Positions 1 to 5,060 of a DNA stretch of 5,396 nucleotides are shown here, one piece after another. The DNA comes from Flavobacterium psychrophilum (GTDB lineage: Bacteria > Bacteroidota > Bacteroidia > Flavobacteriales > Flavobacteriaceae), in NCBI GenBank assembly GCA_945907225.1, contig CAMDSN010000119.1, positions 1-5,396 of the forward strand. The letters run 5' to 3'. The notes under the pieces are model-generated. The model was given only the letters and a program-made list of their open reading frames with translations, did no database searches and was not told where the DNA came from. The number at the start of each line of letters is the position of its first letter. Within the stretch, counting starts at the first letter, position 1. Position numbers and translations under genes: made by a program.

Positions 1-29
1 ATCTTTTAATACTGAAAGTAGTTAGTGTT

Positions 30-60
30 GTTTACTTCGTCAGTTCGGCCATAATGGCCT
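30..60. repeat. Palindrome GGCCAT-A-ATGGCC within a possible dispersed repeat
   Basis: Positions 47-59 form a perfect 13-base palindrome (6-base arms 47-52 and 54-59 around a single A). It happens to fit the pattern GGCCN5GGCC. The sequence just before it, ACTTCGTCAGTTCG at 33-46, resembles a short intergenic repeat that I remember from Flavobacterium genomes. That resemblance is from memory and was not checked. There is no sign of coding. The function is unknown, and the palindrome could be chance or the core of a mobile or REP-like repeat. Confidence 0.35.
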
Positions 61-86
61 AGTGTGTGCAAAATTAGTTTTTTAAG

Positions 87-124
87 CGCAAAGTTCACAA
101 AGTTATTACGCAAAGTTCGCAAAG
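87..124. repeat. Two-copy direct repeat, CGCAAAGTTCRCAAAG, 22-base period
   Basis: The 16-base unit at 87-102 recurs at 109-124 with one difference (A versus G at unit position 11), separated by 6 bases. Each unit is itself built from two CAAAG half-units, so the sequence reads as CAAAG repeated roughly every 9-13 bases. Similar CGCAAAG strings are common between genes in Flavobacterium as I recall them. The minus-strand reading frame across it gives a low-complexity LRTLR-type peptide typical of a spurious ORF, so I treat this as non-coding repeat DNA. Confidence 0.6.
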
Positions 125-153
125 AAAGTTTGGTTTGAATTTTAGCAGAGATT

Positions 154-213
154 GCGTGAAGGATTGGAGCAAGTACCGTGTACTGCGGAAAGCCTGACCT
201 GAAAGGGCACGCC
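154..213. repeat. Structured intergenic element with nested inverted repeats
   Basis: About 60 bases fold on paper into a branched structure. An outer stem pairs GCGTG (154-158) with CACGC (208-212). Inside it, AGG (160-162) can pair with CCT (193-195). A hairpin at 169-186 has a 5-bp arm AGTAC/GTACT, an added GC/GC pair beyond a bulged A, and a CGT loop. A short CCT/GGG hairpin (198-200 with 205-207) has a GAAA loop and abuts the outer stem. It is more GC-rich than its surroundings. The general pattern (GCGTGA-GGAT at the left, a GCC-GACC-GGG-CGCC-like right end) resembles an intergenic element I remember as frequent in Flavobacterium, but I could not search for it. It lies 3' of rpoD beyond its terminator. 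It could be a REP/MITE-like repeat, an RNA element, or neither. Confidence 0.5.
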
Positions 214-237
214 ATAAATATTACAAATTGACTAAAG

Positions 238-258
238 AACCTGAAACAAGTTCAGGTT
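238..258. other. Hairpin AACCTGAA-N5-TTCAGGTT beyond the rpoD terminator
   Basis: A perfect 8-bp inverted repeat (238-245 with 251-258) encloses the 5-base loop ACAAG. It sits directly downstream of the U-tract of the rpoD terminator in the direction of rpoD transcription. On the plus strand it is followed by A residues, and on the minus strand by mixed sequence, so neither strand has the U-run of a canonical intrinsic terminator. It may be a backup 3' stabilising or termination structure. Confidence 0.4.
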
Positions 259-296
259 AAAAAAAAATAAAACTCCGAAAGTATTTCCGGAGTTTT
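259..296 (-). terminator. Intrinsic terminator of rpoD
   Basis: The inverted repeat AAAACTCCG (269-277) with CGGAGTTTT (288-296) forms a 9-bp stem, extended by three A-T pairs after a bulged base. In the minus-strand transcript it is followed, after one A, by nine U residues (267 down to 259). The stem starts 31 bases beyond the rpoD stop codon, so it fits as that gene's rho-independent terminator. Confidence 0.85.
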
Positions 297-327
297 GACA
301 TTAAGATATTAGACTTTACGACTAAAT

Positions 328-1191
328 TTATCCCAAATATGTTTTTAAAATTTTACTTCTGGAGGTATGTTTTAATCTTCTGATTGCTTTTTCTTTAATT
401 TGACGAACGCGCTCTCTTGTTAGATCAAATGTTTCTCCAATCTCTTCTAATGTCATAGGATGTTGATCTCCTAATCCAAAATAAAGTCGAACTACATCTG
501 CTTCTCTCGGCGTCAAAGTTTCAAGTGAACGCTCAATTTCAGTACGTAATGATTCGTGAATTAACTCCCTGTCAGGATTTGGTGACTCGCCAGAGCGTAA
601 AACGTCATAAAGATTTGAATCCTCTCCTTCAACTAGAGGGGCATCCATTGATAAATGACGGCCAGAGTTTTTCATAGACTCTTTTACATCATTAACGGTC
701 ATGTCTAGTTCTTTGGCAATTTCTTCGGCACTTGGTGGGCGCTCATTAGATTGTTCTAAAAGCGCATACATTTTATTGATTTTATTAATCGAACCAATTT
801 TATTTAGAGGTAAACGAACAATTCTCGATTGTTCAGCTAACGCTTGTAGAATAGATTGTCTGATCCACCAAACAGCATATGATATAAATTTAAATCCACG
901 AGTTTCATCAAAACGTTGTGCCGCTTTAATCAAACCTAAGTTTCCTTCGTTAATCAAATCGGGAAGTGTTAAACCTTGATTTTGGTATTGTTTTGCAACA
1001 GAAACTACGAAACGTAAATTGGCTTTTGTCAATTTCTCTAACGCTTTTTGGTCTCCGGCTTTAATTTTTTGTGCTAATTCTACTTCCTCGTCGGCGGTTA
1101 TCAAATCAACCTTGCCAATTTCTTGTAAATACTTGTCTAGGGATGCAGTTTCACGATTGGTTACCTGCTTGGTTATTTTGAGTTGTCTCAT
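328..1191 (-). CDS. rpoD: Primary sigma factor RpoD (sigma-70 family), Bacteroidetes type
   Basis: This is the housekeeping sigma subunit, which binds core RNA polymerase and directs it to promoters. The 287 residues contain region 1.2 (about 15-50), and region 2 (about 52-125) with the core-binding stretch [13 protein letters not shown] and the -10-reading/melting stretch [17 protein letters not shown] (102-118). Region 3 spans about 130-215 and region 4 about 222-280. The region 4.2 helix-turn-helix is about 246-274, ending in [18 protein letters not shown]. Region 1.1 is absent and the protein is far shorter than the roughly 600-residue E. coli RpoD. This is normal for Bacteroidetes, whose primary sigma recognises TAnnTTTG at -7. 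The ATG start leaves an N-terminus (MRQLKITKQ) typical of the group as I know it. The leader is A-rich with no Shine-Dalgarno. pnp lies upstream in the same direction, separated by a terminator, so rpoD probably has its own promoter. An alternative sigma is unlikely given the full region 1.2-4 architecture. Confidence 0.96.
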   Translation of the reverse strand: MRQLKITKQVTNRETASLDKYLQEIGKVDLITADEEVELAQKIKAGDQKALEKLTKANLRFVVSVAKQYQNQGLTLPDLINEGNLGLIKAAQRFDETRGFKFISYAVWWIRQSILQALAEQSRIVRLPLNKIGSINKINKMYALLEQSNERPPSAEEIAKELDMTVNDVKESMKNSGRHLSMDAPLVEGEDSNLYDVLRSGESPNPDRELIHESLRTEIERSLETLTPREADVVRLYFGLGDQHPMTLEEIGETFDLTRERVRQIKEKAIRRLKHTSRSKILKTYLG

Positions 1192-1205
1192 GCGATTTTT
1201 CTTTT

Positions 1206-1253
1206 CGTTTTAAACGTTCAAAGTGTTATACGACACTTTAACTTTAAAAGTTA
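1206..1253 (-). promoter_or_regulatory. Palindrome-rich leader/promoter region of rpoD
   Basis: The 137 bases between pnp and rpoD should carry the rpoD promoter, but no perfect TAnnTTTG box is present. The nearest match on the minus strand is ACACTTTG (1226-1219), preceded by TATA. The same stretch holds three inverted repeats: CGTTT-T-AAACG (1206-1216), AAAGTGT-N6-ACACTTT (1220-1226 with 1233-1239) and TAACTTT-A-AAAGTTA (1239-1253). They could be operator-like sites or leader hairpins. The region is AT-rich, so some of this symmetry may be chance. Confidence 0.3.
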
Positions 1254-1262
1254 CATTTTTTT

Positions 1263-1296
1263 AAAAAAAATGCCCTGAATTTAGAAAAATTCAGGG
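1263..1296 (-). terminator. Intrinsic terminator of pnp
   Basis: A perfect 10-bp inverted repeat (CCCTGAATTT at 1273-1282, AAATTCAGGG at 1287-1296) has a 4-base loop. In the minus-strand transcript the stem is followed, after two bases, by eight U residues (1270 down to 1263). The stem begins 32 bases after the pnp stop codon and separates pnp from rpoD. Confidence 0.88.
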
Positions 1297-1328
1297 TATT
1301 AATATATTTAAGTTACCTATTCTTTTTT

Positions 1329-3452
1329 TTATTCTCTTGGAGGTCTTGGTAAAAGGGCCTTTTTAGATACTTTTTCTTTTCTAGTTTTAGGGTCAAGTCC
1401 CAAGTATTTCACCATAAAAACATCTCCCATCTTAACAACATCCGAAACGTTTTCAGTTCTTTCCCAAGCCAATTCTGAAACGTGAAGTAATACTTCGTTT
1501 CCAGGAGCATCTGTATATTCTACAACAGCGCCAAAATCTAGCATTTTAATTACTTTCACTTCATATGCTTCTCCAATGGTTGGTTTGAAAATTATAGAAT
1601 CGATTTTTGCTAATACCGCAGCAATTCCGTCTGGATCAGTTCCTAGTATTTCAACAACACCTTGCTCATCAACTTCGTTAATAACAATCGTACAACCAGT
1701 AGCTTTTTGTAATTCCTGAATCACTTTTCCACCAGGTCCGATTAAGGCTCCAATGAAGTTTCCTGGAATAGTACGCATGATAATTTTTGGAGCATGAACT
1801 TTAACGTCAGCATTTGGCTTAGCCAATGTTTCAGTCAATTTTTCTAAGATATGTAAACGACCATCACGAGCCTGAGCCAAAGCTTGCTCCATGATTTCAT
1901 ATTTCAATCCGTCAATTTTGATGTCCATTTGGCACGCTGTAATTCCTTCTGAAGTTCCGGTTACTTTAAAGTCCATATCTCCCAAATGATCTTCATCGCC
2001 TAAGATATCAGACAAAACTGCGAAACGATTTCCATCCGTAATCAATCCCATAGCAATTCCAGAAACCGGACGAATCATTTGAACTCCCGCATCCATTAAT
2101 GCCAATGTACCAGCACAAACTGTCGCCATTGAAGACGAACCGTTTGATTCCAACACTTCAGAAACAATTCTGATTGTGTATGGATTTTCAGCCGGAATCA
2201 TATTTTTCAAAGCACGTTGTGCTAAGTTTCCGTGACCAACTTCTCTTCTTGAAGTTCCTCTCAACGGACGAGCTTCTCCTGTTGAAAATGGGGGGAAATT
2301 ATAGTGCAAATAGAATTTTTCTTCTCCTTGTTCAGACGGTGAATCAATTTGGTTAGCTTCTCTAGATGTTCCTAGAGTTGCTGTTGCCAATGCTTGTGTT
2401 TCTCCACGTGTAAATAATGCTGAACCGTGAACGGATGGTAAGTAATCTACTTCACACCAAATTGGTCTGATTTCGGTAGTTTTTCTTCCGTCTAAACGAG
2501 TTCCTAAATCTAAGGTTACATTACGAACCGCTTCTTTGTTGACTTTGTAGAAATATTTTCCAACTAAATCTCCATTTTCAGCTAATTCTTCTTCTGTAAA
2601 CAAAGCTTTTACTTCTTCTTTTACGGCATCAAATGCAGCTGAACGTTCCTGTTTAGCAGAACCTTTACTTGCAATTGCATAAATCTTATCATAAGCCGCT
2701 GCTTTCACTTTAGCGTGAATAGCTTCGTCTTCTTTTTCTTGTTCATAGGTACGAACTTCTTTTTTGCCAAAAGCAGCCTGCAAACGTTCTTGAGCAGCAA
2801 TTTGATTTTTGATGTGCTCGTGAGCAAATTTGATAGCTTCAACCATTTCTGCTTCTGAGATTTCTTTCATTTCACCTTCTACCATTGCGATAGAATCAGT
2901 TGAAGCACCAATCATCATATCAATATCTGATAATTCTAATTGAGCACGACTTGGGTTGATGATAAATTTTCCATCAATTCTTCCGACTCTAGCTTCAGAA
3001 ATCAACGTTTCAAAAGGAATGTCAGACAGGGCCAATGCTGCCGAAGCGGCTAATCCCGCCAATGCATCTGGCATTACATCTTCGTCATGAGACATCAATT
3101 GAATCATAACTTGAACTTCTGCATGGTAATCACTTGGGAAAAGTGGGCGCAATACACGGTCAACTAATCTCATGGTCAACACTTCGTTATCACTTGGACG
3201 AGCTTCTCTTTTGAAGAAACCTCCAGGAAAACGACCTGCTGCTGCAAATTTTTCACGATAATCTACCGTCAATGGCAAAAAATCAATACCTGGACTTGCT
3301 TTTCTTGAGGATACAACTGTTCCTAAAATAACAGTTTTTCCAATTCTAACTACTACAGATCCGTCAGCTTGTTTCGCTAAACGTCCTGTCTCGATTGTGA
3401 TGCTTCTGCCATCACCTAAATCGATTTTTTCTACAAATAATTGTGGAATCAT
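1329..3452 (-). CDS. pnp: Polyribonucleotide nucleotidyltransferase (PNPase)
   Basis: This phosphorolytic 3'-5' exoribonuclease degrades RNA to nucleoside diphosphates and can add 3' tails. It works as a homotrimer in the cytoplasm. At 707 residues it is full length. The first RNase PH-like domain is about 10-145 ([18 protein letters not shown] around 75-92). An alpha-helical linker domain spans about 240-325. The second, catalytic RNase PH domain is about 325-545, with [10 protein letters not shown] (400-409) for phosphate/RNA binding, the NGSSSMA serine cluster (437-443), and D486 and D492 as likely metal ligands. A KH domain follows at about 553-615, with the GPGG loop at 572-575, then an S1 domain at about 623-700. 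The ATG is preceded by AAGGA about 7 bases upstream, one of the few Shine-Dalgarno-like sites here. The gene follows rpsO as in many bacteria. Its 150-base leader shows no TAnnTTTG box, so expression probably comes through the rpsO terminator. Confidence 0.98.
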   Translation of the reverse strand: MIPQLFVEKIDLGDGRSITIETGRLAKQADGSVVVRIGKTVILGTVVSSRKASPGIDFLPLTVDYREKFAAAGRFPGGFFKREARPSDNEVLTMRLVDRVLRPLFPSDYHAEVQVMIQLMSHDEDVMPDALAGLAASAALALSDIPFETLISEARVGRIDGKFIINPSRAQLELSDIDMMIGASTDSIAMVEGEMKEISEAEMVEAIKFAHEHIKNQIAAQERLQAAFGKKEVRTYEQEKEDEAIHAKVKAAAYDKIYAIASKGSAKQERSAAFDAVKEEVKALFTEEELAENGDLVGKYFYKVNKEAVRNVTLDLGTRLDGRKTTEIRPIWCEVDYLPSVHGSALFTRGETQALATATLGTSREANQIDSPSEQGEEKFYLHYNFPPFSTGEARPLRGTSRREVGHGNLAQRALKNMIPAENPYTIRIVSEVLESNGSSSMATVCAGTLALMDAGVQMIRPVSGIAMGLITDGNRFAVLSDILGDEDHLGDMDFKVTGTSEGITACQMDIKIDGLKYEIMEQALAQARDGRLHILEKLTETLAKPNADVKVHAPKIIMRTIPGNFIGALIGPGGKVIQELQKATGCTIVINEVDEQGVVEILGTDPDGIAAVLAKIDSIIFKPTIGEAYEVKVIKMLDFGAVVEYTDAPGNEVLLHVSELAWERTENVSDVVKMGDVFMVKYLGLDPKTRKEKVSKKALLPRPPRE

Positions 3453-3569
3453 AAATTTTTCCTTTTTAATTTTTACATTGGTTCCTGCCTGTCGACAGAT
3501 TAGTTGTGTTGTAGTAGTTGTTTGTAATCCAATGAAAAACCGAAACTTTTCTTCTTTTTAATGTAAAAA
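3453..3569 (-). promoter_or_regulatory. pnp mRNA leader with competing inverted repeats
   Basis: Two pairings share one segment just upstream of the pnp start. TTTTTACATT (3470-3479) can pair with AATGTAAAAA (3560-3569), a perfect 10-bp match spanning the leader. CATTGG (3476-3481) can instead pair with CCAATG (3529-3534), a 6-bp match. The outer arm overlaps the U-tract of the rpsO terminator. A 10-base palindrome, CTGTCGACAG (3489-3498), sits inside. The shared segment is adjacent to the AAGGA ribosome-binding site (about 3460-3464). In E. coli, pnp autoregulates through its leader after RNase III cleavage. Similar control here is inference, with no sequence homology claimed. Confidence 0.4.
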
Positions 3570-3595
3570 AAAAGAGGCGCGTGGGCACCTCTTTT
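3565..3595 (-). terminator. Intrinsic terminator of rpsO
   Basis: In minus-strand RNA, AAAAGAGGUGC (3595-3585) pairs with GCGCCUCUUUU (3580-3570) as an 11-bp stem with one G-U pair and a CCAC loop. A run of nine U residues (3573-3565) overlaps and follows the stem. The wobble pair is a mismatch on the plus strand, so the structure is oriented for rpsO. The stem begins only 7 bases after the rpsO stop codon. It should limit, but perhaps not abolish, transcription into pnp. Confidence 0.9.
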
Positions 3596-3602
3596 GTATT
3601 GA

Positions 3603-3872
3603 TTATTTTCTAATATTCAATTCTTTGATGATCTCACGATATCTGTTAATCTCTTTTTTCTTCAAGTAATCAAGAAGACTTCTTCTTTTACCTACCAAAA
3701 GTACTAACGAACGCTCAGTATTATAATCGTGACGATTTTTTTTCAAGTGCTCTGTTAAGTGAGAGATTCTAAATGTGAACAATGCGATTTGTCCTTCTGC
3801 AGACCCTGTGTTTTCTGCTTTTCCTCCGTGTTTAGCGAAGATTTCTGATTTAACTTCATTAGTTAAGTACAT
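3603..3872 (-). CDS. rpsO: 30S ribosomal protein S15
   Basis: S15 is a primary binding protein of the small ribosomal subunit. It binds the central domain of 16S rRNA and contributes to an intersubunit bridge. The 89-residue length is the family norm. Family features are the NTGSAEGQIALFT segment (21-33), H38 and H42 in SHLTEHLK, D49, and the C-terminal LVGKRRSLLDYLKKKEINRY stretch (59-78). The protein is basic and helical. The E. coli RRGLL sequence is replaced by ERSLV, which I believe is usual in Bacteroidetes. The ATG at 3872 gives the expected N-terminus. A strong promoter lies about 57 bases upstream and a terminator immediately downstream. pnp follows in the same direction. S15 autoregulates its mRNA in E. 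coli; no equivalent structure was identified here. Confidence 0.98.
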   Translation of the reverse strand: MYLTNEVKSEIFAKHGGKAENTGSAEGQIALFTFRISHLTEHLKKNRHDYNTERSLVLLVGKRRSLLDYLKKKEINRYREIIKELNIRK

Positions 3873-3928
3873 GCTAATATTATTTAAATGATTATTATGT
3901 ATGAATTAAGATTTTCTCAATTCGAGTG

Positions 3929-3959
3929 CAAAGATACTTTTCTTTTTTGAATAGCCAAA
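3929..3959 (-). promoter_or_regulatory. rpsO promoter (Bacteroidetes sigma type)
   Basis: On the minus strand TTTG (3959-3956) and TATCTTTG (3936-3929) match the Bacteroidetes -33 (TTTG/TTG) and -7 (TAnnTTTG) elements, separated by a 19-base spacer. This is the consensus arrangement described for Flavobacterium. Transcription would start near 3920-3924, giving a leader of about 50 bases before the rpsO ATG. It is the best promoter in the window and probably also feeds pnp by readthrough. Confidence 0.78.
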
Positions 3960-3977
3960 TAAAAAGACACTCTTACC

Positions 3978-4433
3978 TTAAAAAAGTTTGGCAACTTCTT
4001 GATTAACAAATTCTAAAAATCTTTCGTCGGCTGCTGTAAAGGGATTTATTATATGGCTGTCAATGTCTATTTGGCCTATATTAATTCCTTTAACAAAAAG
4101 CGGCACCACAATTTCTGATTTCACTGTAAAACTACAGGCAATATAATTGTCTTGTGCGGCCACATCGGGAACAACAAAATTCTCATTAGATTCAGCCACT
4201 TGTCCACATATGCCTTTCCCAAACGGAATTACAATATGTTCTGTTTCTGCTCCAAAGTAAGGCCCAAGGTGTAATGTCTTGGTTTCATAATTAGCAAAAT
4301 AAAACCCAACCCAATTATAGTAGGAAACCTTATCTGATAAAAATTGACAAAGGTTTTTTAGCTTTATGTCTCTAGTAATACTGGTTGCCTCAAGAATAGT
4401 GCAAATTTCAGTTTTGAAGTTATCCAAATTCAT
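3978..4433 (-). CDS. GAF-domain protein related to free methionine-(R)-sulfoxide reductase
   Basis: The 151-residue soluble protein is a single GAF domain of the YebR/fRMsr type, which reduces free methionine-(R)-sulfoxide using cysteine thiols. Matches to the family include WVGFYF (41-46), LGPYFG (56-61), IPFGKGICGQ (69-78), IACS (98-101), SEIVVPL (106-112) and GQIDIDSH (120-127). C76 and C100 are 24 residues apart, as are C94 and C118 of the E. coli enzyme. E107, D123 and D125 align with its acidic substrate-binding residues. The position equivalent to E. coli C84 is H66, so one redox cysteine is missing. The two other cysteines (C11, C29) are N-terminal. The start is the first ATG, 15 bases from a candidate -7 box. 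It is divergent from xrtF and followed after about 20 bases by the rpsO promoter region, with no strong terminator seen. Either a two-cysteine reductase or a GAF sensor is possible. Confidence 0.82.
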   Translation of the reverse strand: MNLDNFKTEICTILEATSITRDIKLKNLCQFLSDKVSYYNWVGFYFANYETKTLHLGPYFGAETEHIVIPFGKGICGQVAESNENFVVPDVAAQDNYIACSFTVKSEIVVPLFVKGINIGQIDIDSHIINPFTAADERFLEFVNQEVAKLF

Positions 4434-4448
4434 ACATTTATTTTAATG

Positions 4449-4456
4449 CAAATGTA
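4449..4456 (-). promoter_or_regulatory. Candidate -7 box for the GAF-domain gene
   Basis: TACATTTG on the minus strand (4456-4449) is a perfect TAnnTTTG match. It lies 15 bases upstream of the ATG, which implies a leader of only about 8-10 bases. No convincing -33 TTG was found at 17-23 bases upstream, so the call rests on the -7 element alone. Confidence 0.5.
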
Positions 4457-4457
4457 G

Positions 4458-4488
4458 TTAGAGAACTTTTTTTATTTTCATAAATTTG
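4458..4488 (+). promoter_or_regulatory. Candidate promoter of xrtF
   Basis: TAAATTTG (4481-4488) is a perfect TAnnTTTG match. A partial -33 element, TTAG (4458-4461), is placed 19 bases upstream. The box ends 14 bases before the TTG start codon, so the leader would be about 8-10 bases. It shares the 69-base divergent spacer with the GAF gene's box on the other strand. Confidence 0.5.
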
Positions 4489-4502
4489 TCAAAAATTATC
4501 CA

Positions 4503-5060
4503 TTGAAAAATCTGTTAATTCAAAACAAACTTTTTTTAATTTTTTTAGTAAAATTTTTGTTGAGTTATTTTATCATGACAGTGTTTTATCAGAGTTATTT
4601 GAATGGCTTTGATAGTCAAAAAAAGAAAGCTGATACATTCACGGTGTTAGTAGCAAATCAATCAAAAACTATTTTAACTTGGTTTGACGCATCTGCCTAT
4701 TCGGCGCCACATCAAAGGGAGCCTAGTATAAAATTGTTTTATAAAGGAAAATATATTTCTAGAATCATTGAAGGATGTAACGCACTAAGTGTAATTATTT
4801 TATTCATTTCCTTTGTTATTGCTTTTAAGGGTAGAATTAAACACACCTTATTTTTTATTTTTTTTGGGAGTATTTTAATCCATATTATGAATGTACTGAG
4901 AATTGCATTACTGTGTATGGCATTATATAGTTTTCCAAAACAAGAACAATTATTACATGACGTTTTATTTCCTTTAGCAATTTATGGATTTGTTTTTATG
5001 CTATGGGTTATTTGGGTAAATAAATATTCAATTTATGCTAGCAAAGTTATTACAAAATAA
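4503..5060 (+). CDS. xrtF: Exosortase family protein XrtF
   Basis: This is a membrane cysteine protease/transpeptidase-like protein of the exosortase/archaeosortase superfamily, which processes exported proteins at a C-terminal sorting signal. The 185 residues have hydrophobic segments at about 7-29, 94-109, 115-142 and 153-173. The signature triad is present: C92 in EGCNALS, R133 in NVLRIAL and H152 in LLHDVLFPL. A loop outside the first membrane segment (about 30-90) is soluble. The XrtF assignment rests on the N-terminal KNLLIQNK and QSYLNGFD motifs, the small size and the partner gene. The start is TTG: upstream in-frame sequence reaches a TAG at 4455-4457 with no ATG between, and the next ATG (residue 25) would remove most of the first membrane helix. 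The downstream gene overlaps by 26 bases, suggesting coupled translation. No substrate gene is visible. Confidence 0.88.
   Translation: MKNLLIQNKLFLIFLVKFLLSYFIMTVFYQSYLNGFDSQKKKADTFTVLVANQSKTILTWFDASAYSAPHQREPSIKLFYKGKYISRIIEGCNALSVIILFISFVIAFKGRIKHTLFFIFFGSILIHIMNVLRIALLCMALYSFPKQEQLLHDVLFPLAIYGFVFMLWVIWVNKYSIYASKVITK

Noticed and set aside
6..215. 69-codon open frame on the minus strand
   Set aside because: It runs through the CAAAG repeats, the palindrome and the structured element. The predicted peptide has no domain, and no promoter box or ribosome-binding site was noted before it. It is best explained as a chance frame in repeat DNA.
1..327. tRNA or CRISPR array in the gene-free left end
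   Set aside because: The inverted repeats do not form a cloverleaf with tRNA signature loops. The only direct repeat is two copies 22 bases apart, with no room for CRISPR spacers.
701..979. 92-codon open frame on the plus strand
   Set aside because: Lies entirely antisense inside rpoD, whose protein is unmistakable. It is a shadow frame.
1019..1213. 64-codon open frame on the plus strand
   Set aside because: Antisense to the 5' end and leader of rpoD, with no supporting signals.
2174..2356. 60-codon open frame on the plus strand
   Set aside because: Antisense inside the catalytic domain of pnp, and no recognisable protein features.
3453..3602. Separate promoter for pnp
   Set aside because: The minus strand of the rpsO-pnp spacer contains no TAnnTTTG (no CAAANNTA on the plus strand), so no promoter is called.
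3961..3980. Possible terminator after the GAF-domain gene
   Set aside because: Only a 4-bp AAGA/TCTT stem before a short U-run is seen on the minus strand, too weak to call. Readthrough toward rpsO remains possible.
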